NCBI GenBank assembly: GCA_963070105.1
Contig: OY718808.1
Location: forward strand, 3,759,738-3,823,737
Origin: Litomosoides sigmodontis
Lineage: Eukaryota; Nematoda; Chromadorea; Rhabditida; Onchocercidae
Length of the DNA stretch: 64,000 nucleotides
Direction of reading: 5' to 3'
Both the position numbers and the translations under genes were made by a program. The notes under the pieces were generated by a model that saw nothing but the letters and a program-made list of their open reading frames with translations, did no database searches and was not told the DNA's origin. This document shows positions 53,701-64,000 of this stretch, piece after piece. How positions within the stretch are numbered: position 1 is the stretch's first letter; each line of letters opens with the position of its first letter.

Positions 53701-56047
53701 AATCGATATATAGAAAAATATTTCCAGAAATTTCAAATTTACACCTACAGCTCAGTGCAAAGCGCCATTCTACCAGCTTCTTTTGTACTTTAATCAGTGA
53801 CTTCAATTTTTTGTTTGTCATAACATTTTCAATTAATCCTGATTGATAAAACGCTATCGATTCGGCATTTGTACGAACTTCAACGTGACGCAATCTAAAA
53901 AACAGAACTGGTGAAAACATTAGGACAATTAGCGAATTTTTATGCTTTTTAAAGCTTTCTTCTTTCTAATTCATTTGATCACCTTTAAAAAAAGCAGATT
54001 AAATCTGTATTACGCATTTGTTCTTCTGCCATCGATCGAGTAAAGAAAATTATGACTTAATTTCACGAAGTTAGCAAATGTATGAATAAAATGTCATGAT
54101 TTTACTAAATTTCAGGAATAATTTAACAACTCTGCACTGGTAAGAAATTTTCTGGAGCTATAATTTCTGCGTGTTTAGTTTTCAGTTTTCAAGTACATTT
54201 ATAAAAGAGAACAATATATGTCGAAATCTGAGATGATTTCTGAAGTAGTAATAAAATTGAAGTTGTAATAAAATCTGTAGTAAAACCCCATTTTAATAAA
54301 TGAGAATCAACACAAAAACCACAAGAGATTGCCATAAACAGCGTAATTTTTATAGTTATGATCAAAACTTACAAGAAACGTACCTGAAATCACCTTCCTT
54401 CTTCTCCTGCTCATTAACCAACAACACAATTGGCGAAAGCAAAAGACGGTTGATTACAGTAGCTAACGTGAAATAGGCGTAAATTGTCAGTGGTCCAAGG
54501 TACCCGGAACTAAAATATTTAATAATGAATACAATATCTAATATGATGTATAATATCCTATTCCATGGTGAACAATAAAAAGGTAAAGGATATGTTCGAT
54601 AATAATAAGATTTCTACTGAATAATTTTATAGTTTTTTAATTTGACGATTTTAACAACGCCTTTCGCAATCTTCTCTATCTCTCAGGAAGTGGAACCAAA
54701 AATGAAAAAATTATAGCGTTTGCAATATCTTCGTGTCGCTTTTTCAAAATTTGTCATACACATGCATTTTGTATTCCTATTCATTTTCTTTGAAGGCTTA
54801 TTCATCAAATAATTGGGAACTGACCTTTCATATGTTAGGAAAGTATAATACCCGATAACAAACGGTGCCATAAAAACAGGTGCAAATAACTCCTGAGCCA
54901 ACAATTTTGTCGCCTTTTCAACATCCTGTGTCATACGTTGGTCACTATAAAATAAATTACTCCGAAAAAGAACATAAATAATATCAAAATCATAGGTTTA
55001 CAATGAATAAATCGATGTACAATACAGTACCATAGGATGGTGAGAAAAAATGGAAGAATGAAATTATCACCTAAAATTTTGAATCCATTACGAACCTAAT
55101 AAAAAATGTAGAAGAATAAAAAACAAACGGATTATCAAAATTATCATCGAGAACATTTAAACGGTAGTAGCCTTGTCGCTTAAAATACAATCGGTGAAGC
55201 GTAAATCCTGTCGTTTCACGAAATTTTAAAAACAACTGTGCTGCCATATATTTAATTGCTGATAATGTCTGCAAGGTTATATTCTCTATATATCATATGT
55301 TAGGAAAGTATAATAATATATATGTCAATACATTACGATTCAATTGAAGTTGAAACTTTAAAACACACAGCCAATATCACTCTAATCACTGCAAATGTTG
55401 TTGGTGAATTTATTTTAGCACTGAATTTCACGTGTTCTACAGCAAAAATTGAAAGCTGATGATTAAGGTAAAGTAACAACTTCAAAAGCTCAACAGTAAG
55501 AAAAATGCTTACCGAAGCTTTTGACAAAATAATTAATGTTGCCTTAGCAGCAAGTAATCTAAAGGTTGTAATATCGCGATTACCAAGAGCGACATAAAAT
55601 TCACTGGGTAGCACACCGACAAAGTAGGTTGCCACTTGGTCTGGAAGAATAAACAGATTTCATATGAAAAATATTTTAACGTCATTAATTTAAAGAGTCA
55701 AAATTTCCTTGTTTCCTAATGATTTTTCTTATCTTATTATATTCGAAACGATCACATGCGTAATATAACGTGGAGCCATTACGGTATTACTGGTAATTAA
55801 AAATGACCAATAAACTTCCTAATTCTTTTTCAACCTGATTCTCTTTTTAATTCCGTATAATGTACATATCTAACAGTAAGCAATTACCTGCAATAGAAAG
55901 AATGATGACACATAAAGCAATGAGGAAGGAACTCGGCACCATCCGGCGTCGTGAAAACGGGAAGAGTATTTTAAGTAACGTATAGGTGCGTTTGAAAAAT
56001 AGTAAATCAATGGAAAATTTCCGAATAGTCATGATTGCAGCATACAA
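50767..56047 (-). CDS. Half ABC transporter, subfamily D, ABCD4-like (pmp-5-like)
   Basis: Sixteen exons on the minus strand, 671 aa from the Met at 56032 or 676 aa from 56047: 56047-55888, 55640-55513, 55268-55129, 54944-54825, 54509-54384, 53894-53749, 53496-53372, 53095-53004, 52902-52761, 52644-52565, 52440-52325, 52184-52074, 51908-51774, 51617-51524, 51299-51155, 50937-50767. The N-terminal membrane domain has the ABCD4 landmarks [41 protein letters not shown] (the EAA-like loop) and [14 protein letters not shown]. The ATPase domain has Walker [10 protein letters not shown] (about residue 467), Q-loop [11 protein letters not shown], signature [13 protein letters not shown], Walker [12 protein letters not shown] and H-loop VSIGHR. 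ABCD4 in vertebrates is lysosomal and needed for cobalamin export; the nematode role is inferred. As a half transporter it must dimerise. Which Met is used is unclear because no trans-splice acceptor is adjacent. Confidence 0.92.
55293..55315. repeat. 23-bp copy of an ABCD4 exon fragment inside an upstream intron
   Basis: Bases 55293-55315 in intron 2 of the transporter are identical to 54828-54850 in exon 4. Confidence 0.8.
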
Positions 56048-59000
56048 ATGTCGAAGTTATTACAAATTGTGTGACAATCTAAAAAGAAACCAAATCGTAA
56101 CATTTTCCATTCAAAAGAAAATGCGAAAAATTATAAATTATAGGGTCATTTCCACTGCCAAGAAGTGATATCCATTCGAATTATATTGACTCTAGAACTG
56201 TCATAATCTACAGAACATCCGAAAATCAAATTCATTTCTCAAAATTATCAGTCTTCATTAAGATTTAGAAATAGGCAATAAAAGAATGTTGAAACTTTTA
56301 AATGATTCCCATTATAGCAATGGGTAGGTGAAGTGAGTGTAAATTCCGCATGTATAATTAAAGCTCTTCTTTTTGATCTACGACATCATGAATAACGCTA
56401 CAATACCATTTAGAATTTCTATGCAGAAAAATGCTTATTGTGAAATTACGCTGATACTCCTAGACGCTACCTTTCTTAATAGCAAAAGCCATCATTTTTA
56501 CGTCATCTCATCCTCATACTTACTCCTGAAACATCTTGTGCGATTTTGATGATGCGACAAAATTTTAAAACCGGAATATTTCGACCATTGGTTGGAAAAT
56601 GAAAACAACATAAAACCTTTAGGAATAAATTCTATCAGGTCGCTATTCAATTAAAGATCAGACGCCTCCAAGAAATCAACTTCGACAATCCAATTAGAAC
56701 TTTAAAGTACGAGAATAATAATTGCATTGATCACACGGCAATAAATAGAAGAAATCGAATGCAGACAGAACAATTAAGACCAACACGGTTTTTCATTAAA
56801 GAACATTTCCGCCTTCTTTCACTACCTTTTCTGTCTAAATTTATGATTTCTGATCCTTTGGAAATTAAATTCAAGAACAGAAAATATGAATAATCTGCAG
56901 CAGCGAAAAGTTTTTTTTTTAAGAAAGTCGGAAACTACTCCCCCACTTTTCTCTATCATACTTTAGTTGCTCGATTACCAAGTTTCTTCATAAATCAGAA
57001 TTGTGTTACAATTACAATATAATTAAAGTATATTATATTACGAATTCAAAATGTCTGAAGCAAACTCTCCCTCTCCATGTCCCAGAAGAACTAATCGAAC
57101 AGAAAAGATTGGGCGACAATTACAGGTTTAATTCATTGAAATCATTTAGTGCTGGGTGACTCAGCCAAAGCCCTTTTGGAACTCCTAACAAACCGCTATG
57201 CAGTAATTAGTCAAAAAATGAATAGTAGATCAAGTTATCCCAGTGGAAAGCACTGAAGAGCAAGAAAGTCCAACTTTCTACTTTCGTCTACAGTGATAGG
57301 AATCCTCACTAAATAATTAATAATTAAATTATCACCAATTACGATTAATGTTATCCTCTATTACCATAAAATCACACTCCAACTTTCCCACTTCCTCTCA
57401 CTTACTGTGATTTACGACTAAAAAATTTATATAATATCAATTCATCAACGAATGCAACGTCGTAGTGTGCAAACGATGCATTTAAATTAGAATAAAGATG
57501 AAATCGCTCTCCATCCTTCATTTCTCCCTCTTTTCTCTACTTATTCTGTCATTCATTTCTTGTTTTTCCCCTATACAAGGCCAGTATTTCCCTTAGCAAT
57601 AGTAAAAACGAATATTATATTGAGTTTTCGAGTGGTAACAGAAACAGAGGGAGACTGTTTATTTGGTCAGTCAACCGGAATTGGTCAGCTACACCTTCTC
57701 ATTTCATTTTCCCCTTCCATATCTTTTATTCCTCCCTCCCTCCACTTCTGCACTTCCATCAAAATCTTTTCCACAGTACAATACCAGATGGCCCATTCTT
57801 CAAAAGGAAAAAAACACGAATTCTTTCATACCCAACAGCTGTCGCACCATTAATATCTTATTCGTTTCGTTTTTATCATAATGATATTTCTCAAGCATAA
57901 CAACGATCACCGCTTTAGGAAATATATTTTGGCACTTCTTTTTTTTTGCTTTGGACAACAGAACAGTAATTTTTTATGCAGATACTACAAATTTTGGTGC
58001 ACGAATCTAGAAAACTGATTCACATTTCAAAATCATAATTTGCATTCATTTCTCTGTTAAGTAATGATCTACTGGAACGCATAGTGTGAATTGAATTATG
58101 CGAAATTAATTATTTGAATGAACTTGCAATCAGTCTCATGAATCCCAGTGAAAGCAGTCCAAACTGCGTCGATTATAACTTTGGAAGCATAATTCAATGC
58201 TATTCGACTTTGGTAAACTTTGATAAATTTAAATCATGCATTACCTAATGTTGTACTGAACATTTCAACAAATTTGATCGTTAGATAATACTTAGAAAAT
58301 TTGTTTGGTCTATTGCCTAATCATTTGCTCCTACAACAATCGATAAGTTAAAAAACAGTTGTTTTCCTGCGAGAATCAAAAAATTCAAAAAGACAAGAAA
58401 TGTCAGTATAAAGGAAAAAAGATATTTCCTTGTTTGTTTCTCAAGAAAACTATCGAAATATGAAATACTAACTGCTTGAAACAGAGCGCTAAAATTTGTT
58501 TCATTCGACAGCTTGATCGCAGTTTGAAGAAATGACGATAAATATAGGAAATTGCAAAAGTTACACCTTTTCCGTTATAGTGAGAGGAGCTTGACCACTG
58601 CTGGGATTTTGAAACTCATTCCTACAACGTGGGTCGGTCAATTTTAAATTAGGCAGAAGTGCCGCACTAGAGCACCATATTTTACCAGTAATGAGAAGTC
58701 CCTCATTCAGAGAATGCTAAAGAGCAACCAGCAACACTGCTAACGCATTATAATCCTAACACAATAAAGCTTTTTCGAATCCAAAAATGGTGTGTGCCAC
58801 CTCCCACTCTTTCGTGTTCCCTTCCGAAGTGAATTTGAATTTTTCATTTAGAAAGAAAGCAATATAGTCCATGCTGTAGTTCCGTAGAAGATTAAGACTA
58901 CAGGGATGCCGTAAAACCACGCAAATAGGTAGCTTATGAAGCATTAAAGTTATATTTCACTGGACATTTTTGAACCATCTTTAAAGTTGTAAAATAAAAC

Positions 59001-60577
59001 AAATCCATTGGAACAGAATGAAAAAACATAAATTCCGAAATTTCCCACTCAAGCAATCCTATGGGAACAGTGAGACACAGTGATCCCTCGTCTAATCAAG
59101 AGACAGAATTGAGGACCAGTTAACGCCCATGTAATTTTCACTGACGCCCGGTGTGGCTCTCTTTCACTGTGATCTTTTCTCTCTTCCAAGGTCCAAAAAT
59201 CAAATATCCTGACACTTGCAGTTAACTACCCAAGGAAGAAAGAGCGACTGAGACTTAAACCATTTGTGGAAATCTTATGTTTAGGAATGATTTAAAAACT
59301 GTTTTTTCAAGTTTCACTGCGGAGAAACGGGAAAATATTGATAAAGAAAGTAAAAAACAAAAGAAAATGATATGACATCGAACTAAAAAATCACTCATGG
59401 AATCCAATGATTACGAAAATTTTCAAGGAATCACCAAAATAAAGCTCATCCGTTCAGTGAATGAAATCTTCCAAACACCATTCTTCACAACAGAACTTTT
59501 AGCGATTTGTAGATGGAAAAAAATGAAGAGCAAAAAATGGAATCAATTTTTGATATATCAATAGCAGAAAAATAAGCAAGTGAATGTGAAGGATTTAAGA
59601 TATATGAAGAGCAAAAAATGTGAAAGATTAATGAAGAAGTGATGAAAGTTATCCGAAAATTTTTTATTAAAATTTCAACTGTCCGCTAAACGACTATTAA
59701 TGATTTTTCTCAAAACGAAGAAGTTAGACGTTTCACTGAATGACTGAGTGGAAACAACTGTTTTAATGAGTTAATAAAGAAACAAATTGTTGGAAAAGAG
59801 TGAAAAAAAGATTCGGAATAATGTATTATGTGAAAAAAAGAGAAAGGAGGACTTCAACATAAGCTATTTCTGCTAAATACGTGTTAATTCATCTGTCCTT
59901 ACAACATATTCCGTCAATCAAACCAATAGCAATGGCCAGAAAACAAAAACCAGTCTCATATATTAGCATTCAAAGCAACAATCTTCTTACACTCTCTTCA
60001 GCGAAAGCATAGAACTTAGTGAAAAAAAGCGCAGTAAAAAGAACCAACGCGTAAAAAACAAAAGACAAAAATCAAAATTCAAGAAACAAATGCACAACAA
60101 TCCATTAACAAAACATAGCTAAGTCCTAATATTTTTCGCTCTTTTTCGCAAAGCTTGAAAAGAGCAGTACGAGAAAAAATAAATGTAATTTAAATGAATA
60201 AAACTGCAAGGACTAAAAGGAAGTTAAAGATGAAAATTATCTACAAAACCCGGTTGTTATTTTCTAACATATAATGTGCGAAAAAAACTCAACTTCCGGT
60301 AGAGTTTCGTAGCACAGACCCTCTAATTTTAACAGCTAATCTGTTGCTTAGATTTCTTAAATAAGATATAGATATTCATGTCGATCGGATGTAACGTATT
60401 AAGGAGATAATTGATTTTGTTGAATGTATTGTATGAAAAAAAAAGAACTGAGAAAAACAAAATACACCAAAATATTTGTCGAAAATAAAGTGTAAATCAT
60501 GTAGGAGAAACAGGAGATGCATATGATCAGAGCATGGAACATACGAAATAATGCATATGCTAGAAAGGAAAAATAAA

Positions 60578-60635
60578 TCGTGAATCACGTTAATCGCGTT
60601 GATGTATGCATTAACGCGATTAACGTGATTCACGA
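60578..60635. repeat. 27-bp inverted repeat with 4-base loop
   Basis: The left arm (60578-60604) begins TCGTGAATCACGTTAATCGC, and the right arm (60609-60635) is its reverse complement except for one position, where a G-T wobble can form. The loop is TATG. The transcript of either strand would form a very stable hairpin. Confidence 0.9.
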
Positions 60636-61623
60636 TTGCAGAGAAGCACATTTAAAAGAAACTACAAACAAAAAAAAAAAGTTGTTTTCCACGACAGTAT
60701 TTTCCCTTGCCATATGATATTGTTATAAAATAAAAACCTTATTTTATTTTAATTTGAGATAAGTGAGAGAAAAGGAAGAACACGAGTGCGAAGGTGACCT
60801 TCGGAATGGTGAATGAATTATTTTGAAGAGGATAATATAAAAGTATAAATTACATGCTAACCTATTTTTATTAGACCAAATATTCCACTGCTATCATTTC
60901 CTTTATAATCAGCAAATGACATTTGAAGCTATGCATGCATATTCGCTAGTTTCCTAAAAATAAATCATTGTTTTCAATTAACAATTTTACGAAAATACAG
61001 AGTAAAACACGGTACAAATCAAATGGTTGCATATGGAAATTCACTTCGTTGTAATTATCATTGTAATTACTAAATTTCAAAACAATTAACAAGCTGATTA
61101 CAAATCATCGTTGTCGTAATGTTACATTCATTTACCTTGCGATAATTTCAATTATCAGAGATGTTGCAGTTGCCCTCTTGCCTTCTTTCACTAAAGTTGC
61201 TTAAGGAACAAAATCAGCTAAGCAATTGTGGGTTATGTATTAAATTTCCATGGGTGATAACAAGCGATAATCAGTGACGACATTCCAAATGAAGAATTAA
61301 AAATGAGAAGACATGAAGAAAATGTGTGAAATGGTACAAATGACAGTTATAAAATGAAAAAGAATCGAAATTATCGCAAGTGGCACGGTAAATTAATGTA
61401 ACACTGTGATAAAGGTGGATTTGTAATCAATTTGCAAAATTATTTTAAAATTTGATTTGAGAATTACACGGAAACACAACCAAAAATAGAGAGAGCGTGG
61501 AAGAAAAAGAGAGCGATAGAAGCATTGTGTTTATTTAGAGAAACAGAGAAACGGCAATCAGTTAGATCATACTGTACTCTTTTGCTTTCTTCCAATGATT
61601 GATTACTACCAGCTTCTCTGTCG

Positions 61624-61890
61624 ATGGACACAACGTGAAAACTAAACTCTCACAGATGGACGCACGTGAAAATTAAACTCTCATAGATGGATACAATGTG
61701 AAAATTGAACTCTCACACATGGGTGTAACGTGAAAATTAAACTCTCCTGGATGGATGATGCAACATGGAAAACACTCACACATGGATTTAACGTGCAAAT
61801 TAAGCCCTCACAGATAGATGCAACGTGAAAATCGAACTCTCCCAGATGAATGATGCAACGTGAAAATTAAACTATCACACGTGGATGGCT
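61624..61890. repeat. Diverged minisatellite, about 8 units of 31-36 bp
   Basis: Units follow the pattern GATGGATgcAACGTG then AAAATTAAACTCTCACA, with substitutions and small indels. Every unit keeps the ACGTG(A/C)AAA or closely related core except one with CATGGAAAA. Confidence 0.85.
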
Positions 61891-62039
61891 AACTTCACGA
61901 GGACTGCAATTAATGAACACTGTGTTGTTAATCATGTGTAATTTCGTCGGACGGTCCACGGAAACAAGGGAAGATGCGCCATCATCAATCACACACCAAC
62001 TACGCGTGTCTCCCTCCGTGTGTCTGCGTATCTCCGAAA

Positions 62040-62052
62040 GTGTGTGTGCGTG

Positions 62053-62084
<32 letters not shown>

Positions 62085-62086
62085 CT
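62040..62086. repeat. (TG)n microsatellite
   Basis: TG run with occasional CG steps. Both plus-strand ORFs across it are artefacts of the repeat. Confidence 0.92.
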
Positions 62087-63301
62087 GAGAGTGAGGAAGA
62101 GGAAGTTGCAGAGGGTGAGCGGGAGGAGCAGAGTGGAACTGACAGCCGGAAGATAACATTTTTTCATTTCCTACTTAGTTAGCTAATCTCGTATTTTGGG
62201 TTACAGTAGTGGGATGTATACACGTGGAAGATAAACGTACGTGGCAGTCGTTCATGTTTGACTGATTAATACACGTCATTTCAGTGAGTTATGATAGGTA
62301 TTAGTGGAATAATTAAACGTTGAGTAACGAAGCATTTAAAGCGAATATTAGTGCTTTTACCGAAGACTCACTCATATATACATATATAATTAATCGAAGT
62401 AGAGTATATGAAAAATGTTGACATATAAAGGTTACGTGTACAGTATGGACGTGTGTAGCATCTAAACGTTTACGTATGATATGTCAATTATAGGTTAAAT
62501 TAGGACAATTTACTGCGCAACACAATGATGTCCTATGCTTAAATAGTCACTCGCAATCGTGTGAGAGCAGAACAAATAAACTGGTCAGTTTTCAATTTTT
62601 TTGAATTGTTGTTTGATTAATTGAACTTGAAACTATCTTTGGCTTTCAGACTTTGTACTTATTTGAATCGGCAACATATCTTGCGTGCTGCATGACATGT
62701 TTAAAATATGCATTCCAATTTGTCAACTATTATAGCATAAGTTCATATGTTAGCTAAAGACTCTCAAGCACTGTATGCTGTCATGTTCTTCAGCTTTAGG
62801 TACTGCTGATCTCTGATGCGAAATGGATTAAATTAAATGAGCAGTAATAGTTAAGATATTTTGACAGTTTGGTAAATTTCAGAATTATTGGCATTGAAGG
62901 TTGCTAATGATTACAATTTATTCTCGGTTATTTTAGGTTCAATATGATTCAGTTCGATTTCCTTTATCCATTTACTTTTGCGTGTACAACTCTTTTGAAG
63001 TATTCCTGCAAGCAAAGAAATGCATCAAGTATGTGACAAATTTGATTTAATTATTATATAACTTTTGTGTTACAGTTTTTTTTCTAAAAAATTAGTGAAT
63101 ATTAACCAAGCAGTTACAGTTTGCACTGTAATGCGTATGTCTGCACTTCTATATGATTGAATGTAGTTGAATCAAAATCTGTCAGTGTTAACTATTAGTT
63201 ACACCTGGTCGGTGCAGATAAACCTATTGAAAGATTTGATATCATTATTCCAAATATTTATTGTAAATGATTGACAGTCTTGTTATTTTCAGTTAGCAGT
63301 G

Positions 63302-63909
63302 ATGAACGATCATTTTTGCGTGGTACCTTTCAGGGCGATCCCATCTCCAGAAGCTGACAACTTACTGTCTGATTGTTTTATAGGTTGCGGTGGTAATGGT
63401 CTTTCTGAAGCCGGTTCTAGGTGCTCTTTACTTTTGAAACTCAGGAATTCTCAATTTTAGCGTCTTGTTCAACTTTCAATACTATTTTAGTTGTTTTCAT
63501 CGTTCAAAATATTCCTCATAGTTCTTGTTTCAGATATGCAAACAGCGATTCTAAGCTTTCAGCGGAGTACTTATTGGGCCAAGGAGAAGTAGAAGATATA
63601 TCGGGACGGACTTTCACATCAACAGCAATAGAAAATGATGAGCAACAATTCTTATGCAATATAAATGGTGAAAAAGACCGATTGAGTTGTGGTGATGCTG
63701 ATATTTCGTGGCTGGATGAATTCATGAATATTTATGGGATTACCAATTTAGATTCAAATGATGATTTTAATATGAAAAGTATCAGTGATAATTTTAACAT
63801 AAAAAAAGCGACTACCGAAAGGGCTGTCGTTACAACACCAGAAGCCAGGGCAAATCATCAAGCTGTCATGTCCGTGGAAGAAACGAGAAGTGATGGAGGT
63901 GTAACTGAT
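63302..63909 (+). CDS. 5' end of an unrecognised gene running off the right edge
   Basis: Two exons, 63302-63420 and 63534-63909, joined in phase (AG|A gives Arg), 165 codons; the second ends in a good donor (GAT|GTAAGT), so the gene continues outside the window. The ATG follows a TTTTCAG acceptor by nine bases, consistent with spliced-leader addition. The protein is hydrophilic and acidic, rich in Ser, Asp, Glu and Asn, with no signal peptide or membrane segment. Segments such as ADISWLDEFMNIYGITNLDS alternate acidic and hydrophobic residues as in disordered activation or interaction regions. No family was recognised. The 5' flank holds the TG tract and minisatellite at 61.6-62.1 kb. Confidence 0.6.
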
Positions 63910-64000
63910 GTAAGTATCCACTAATAATTTTTTAATCGTACATGTTTGTACATTTTTAGGGGTAAAAATACTCTTTTTTCTAAAATGTGTTCTGCATATC

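Larger units (their letters stand above)
56048..63301. other. Gene-poor spacer between divergent genes
   Basis: About 7.3 kb between the start of the ABC transporter (-) and the start of the right-end gene (+). Scattered short frames have no supporting splice or start context. Recognisable content is the inverted repeat at 60578-60635, the minisatellite at 61624-61890 and the TG tract at 62040-62086. The block 58570-59240 is less AT-rich than its surroundings, but I could not assign it. Confidence 0.45.

Noticed and set aside
58756..58944. 62-codon minus-strand ORF with a protein-like C-terminal half
   Set aside because: No splice signals, partner exons or recognisable family; left unannotated.
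61913..62182. Two overlapping plus-strand ORFs with Cys/Val runs
   Set aside because: Translation of the TG microsatellite and its flanks.
1..64000. CRISPR arrays, tRNA or rRNA genes, transposase or reverse transcriptase genes, spliced-leader RNA genes
   Set aside because: None were recognised by reading; a tRNAscan or Infernal run would be needed to exclude small RNA genes fully.

Overview
This is a eukaryotic window, AT-rich and almost certainly from a parasitic nematode. Genes are split into many short exons with GT..AG introns, several start codons sit a few bases after a TTTCAG-type trans-splice acceptor, and the gene content includes a nematode-restricted Ground-like domain protein and the stonin UNC-41. 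A filarial-type (spirurid) genome is my best guess from base composition and gene structure, but no species-diagnostic sequence was recognised. The single-frame open reading frames are mostly exon fragments, so I rebuilt genes by joining exons with matched splice phases.

Layout. 1-2384 (-): 5' part of a DEAD-box RNA helicase, probably mitochondrial and DDX28-like, running off the left edge. 3418-8913 (+): complete 17-exon NOC3L (798 aa), divergent from the helicase. 9895-11297 (-): four-exon secreted Ground-like domain protein, convergent with NOC3L. 13768-18064 (-): eight-exon rhodopsin-like 7TM receptor. 18.1-24.0 kb: gene-poor AT-rich spacer upstream of the receptor. 24003-40300 (-): a 31-exon unc-41/stonin gene (about 1674 aa), which fills a quarter of the window. 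40.3-44.6 kb: gene-poor, microsatellite-rich spacer. 44662-45112 (+): small three-exon gene of unknown function. 45383-49076 (-): 13-exon F-box/leucine-rich-repeat protein. 49.8-50.5 kb: weak hydrophobic exon-like ORFs. 50767-56047 (-): 16-exon half ABC transporter of the ABCD4 (pmp-5-like) type. 56.0-63.3 kb: gene-poor, with a strong hairpin, a minisatellite and a TG tract. 63302-63909 (+): first two exons of an unrecognised gene leaving the right edge.

The genes are not an operon or a joint pathway. They cover ribosome biogenesis (NOC3L), organellar RNA (helicase), synaptic vesicle endocytosis (UNC-41), extracellular or cuticle-related secretion (Ground-like), signalling (GPCR), ubiquitin-ligase targeting (F-box/LRR) and lysosomal/peroxisomal-type transport (ABCD4). 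I see no mobile-element genes, CRISPR, rRNA or tRNA and no defence system. The most notable non-gene signals are the 27-bp inverted repeat at 60.6 kb, the eight-unit minisatellite at 61.7 kb, a cluster of AGGTCA half-sites at 22.5 kb, and several small duplications inside introns, one of which is a broken copy of an unc-41 splice acceptor.
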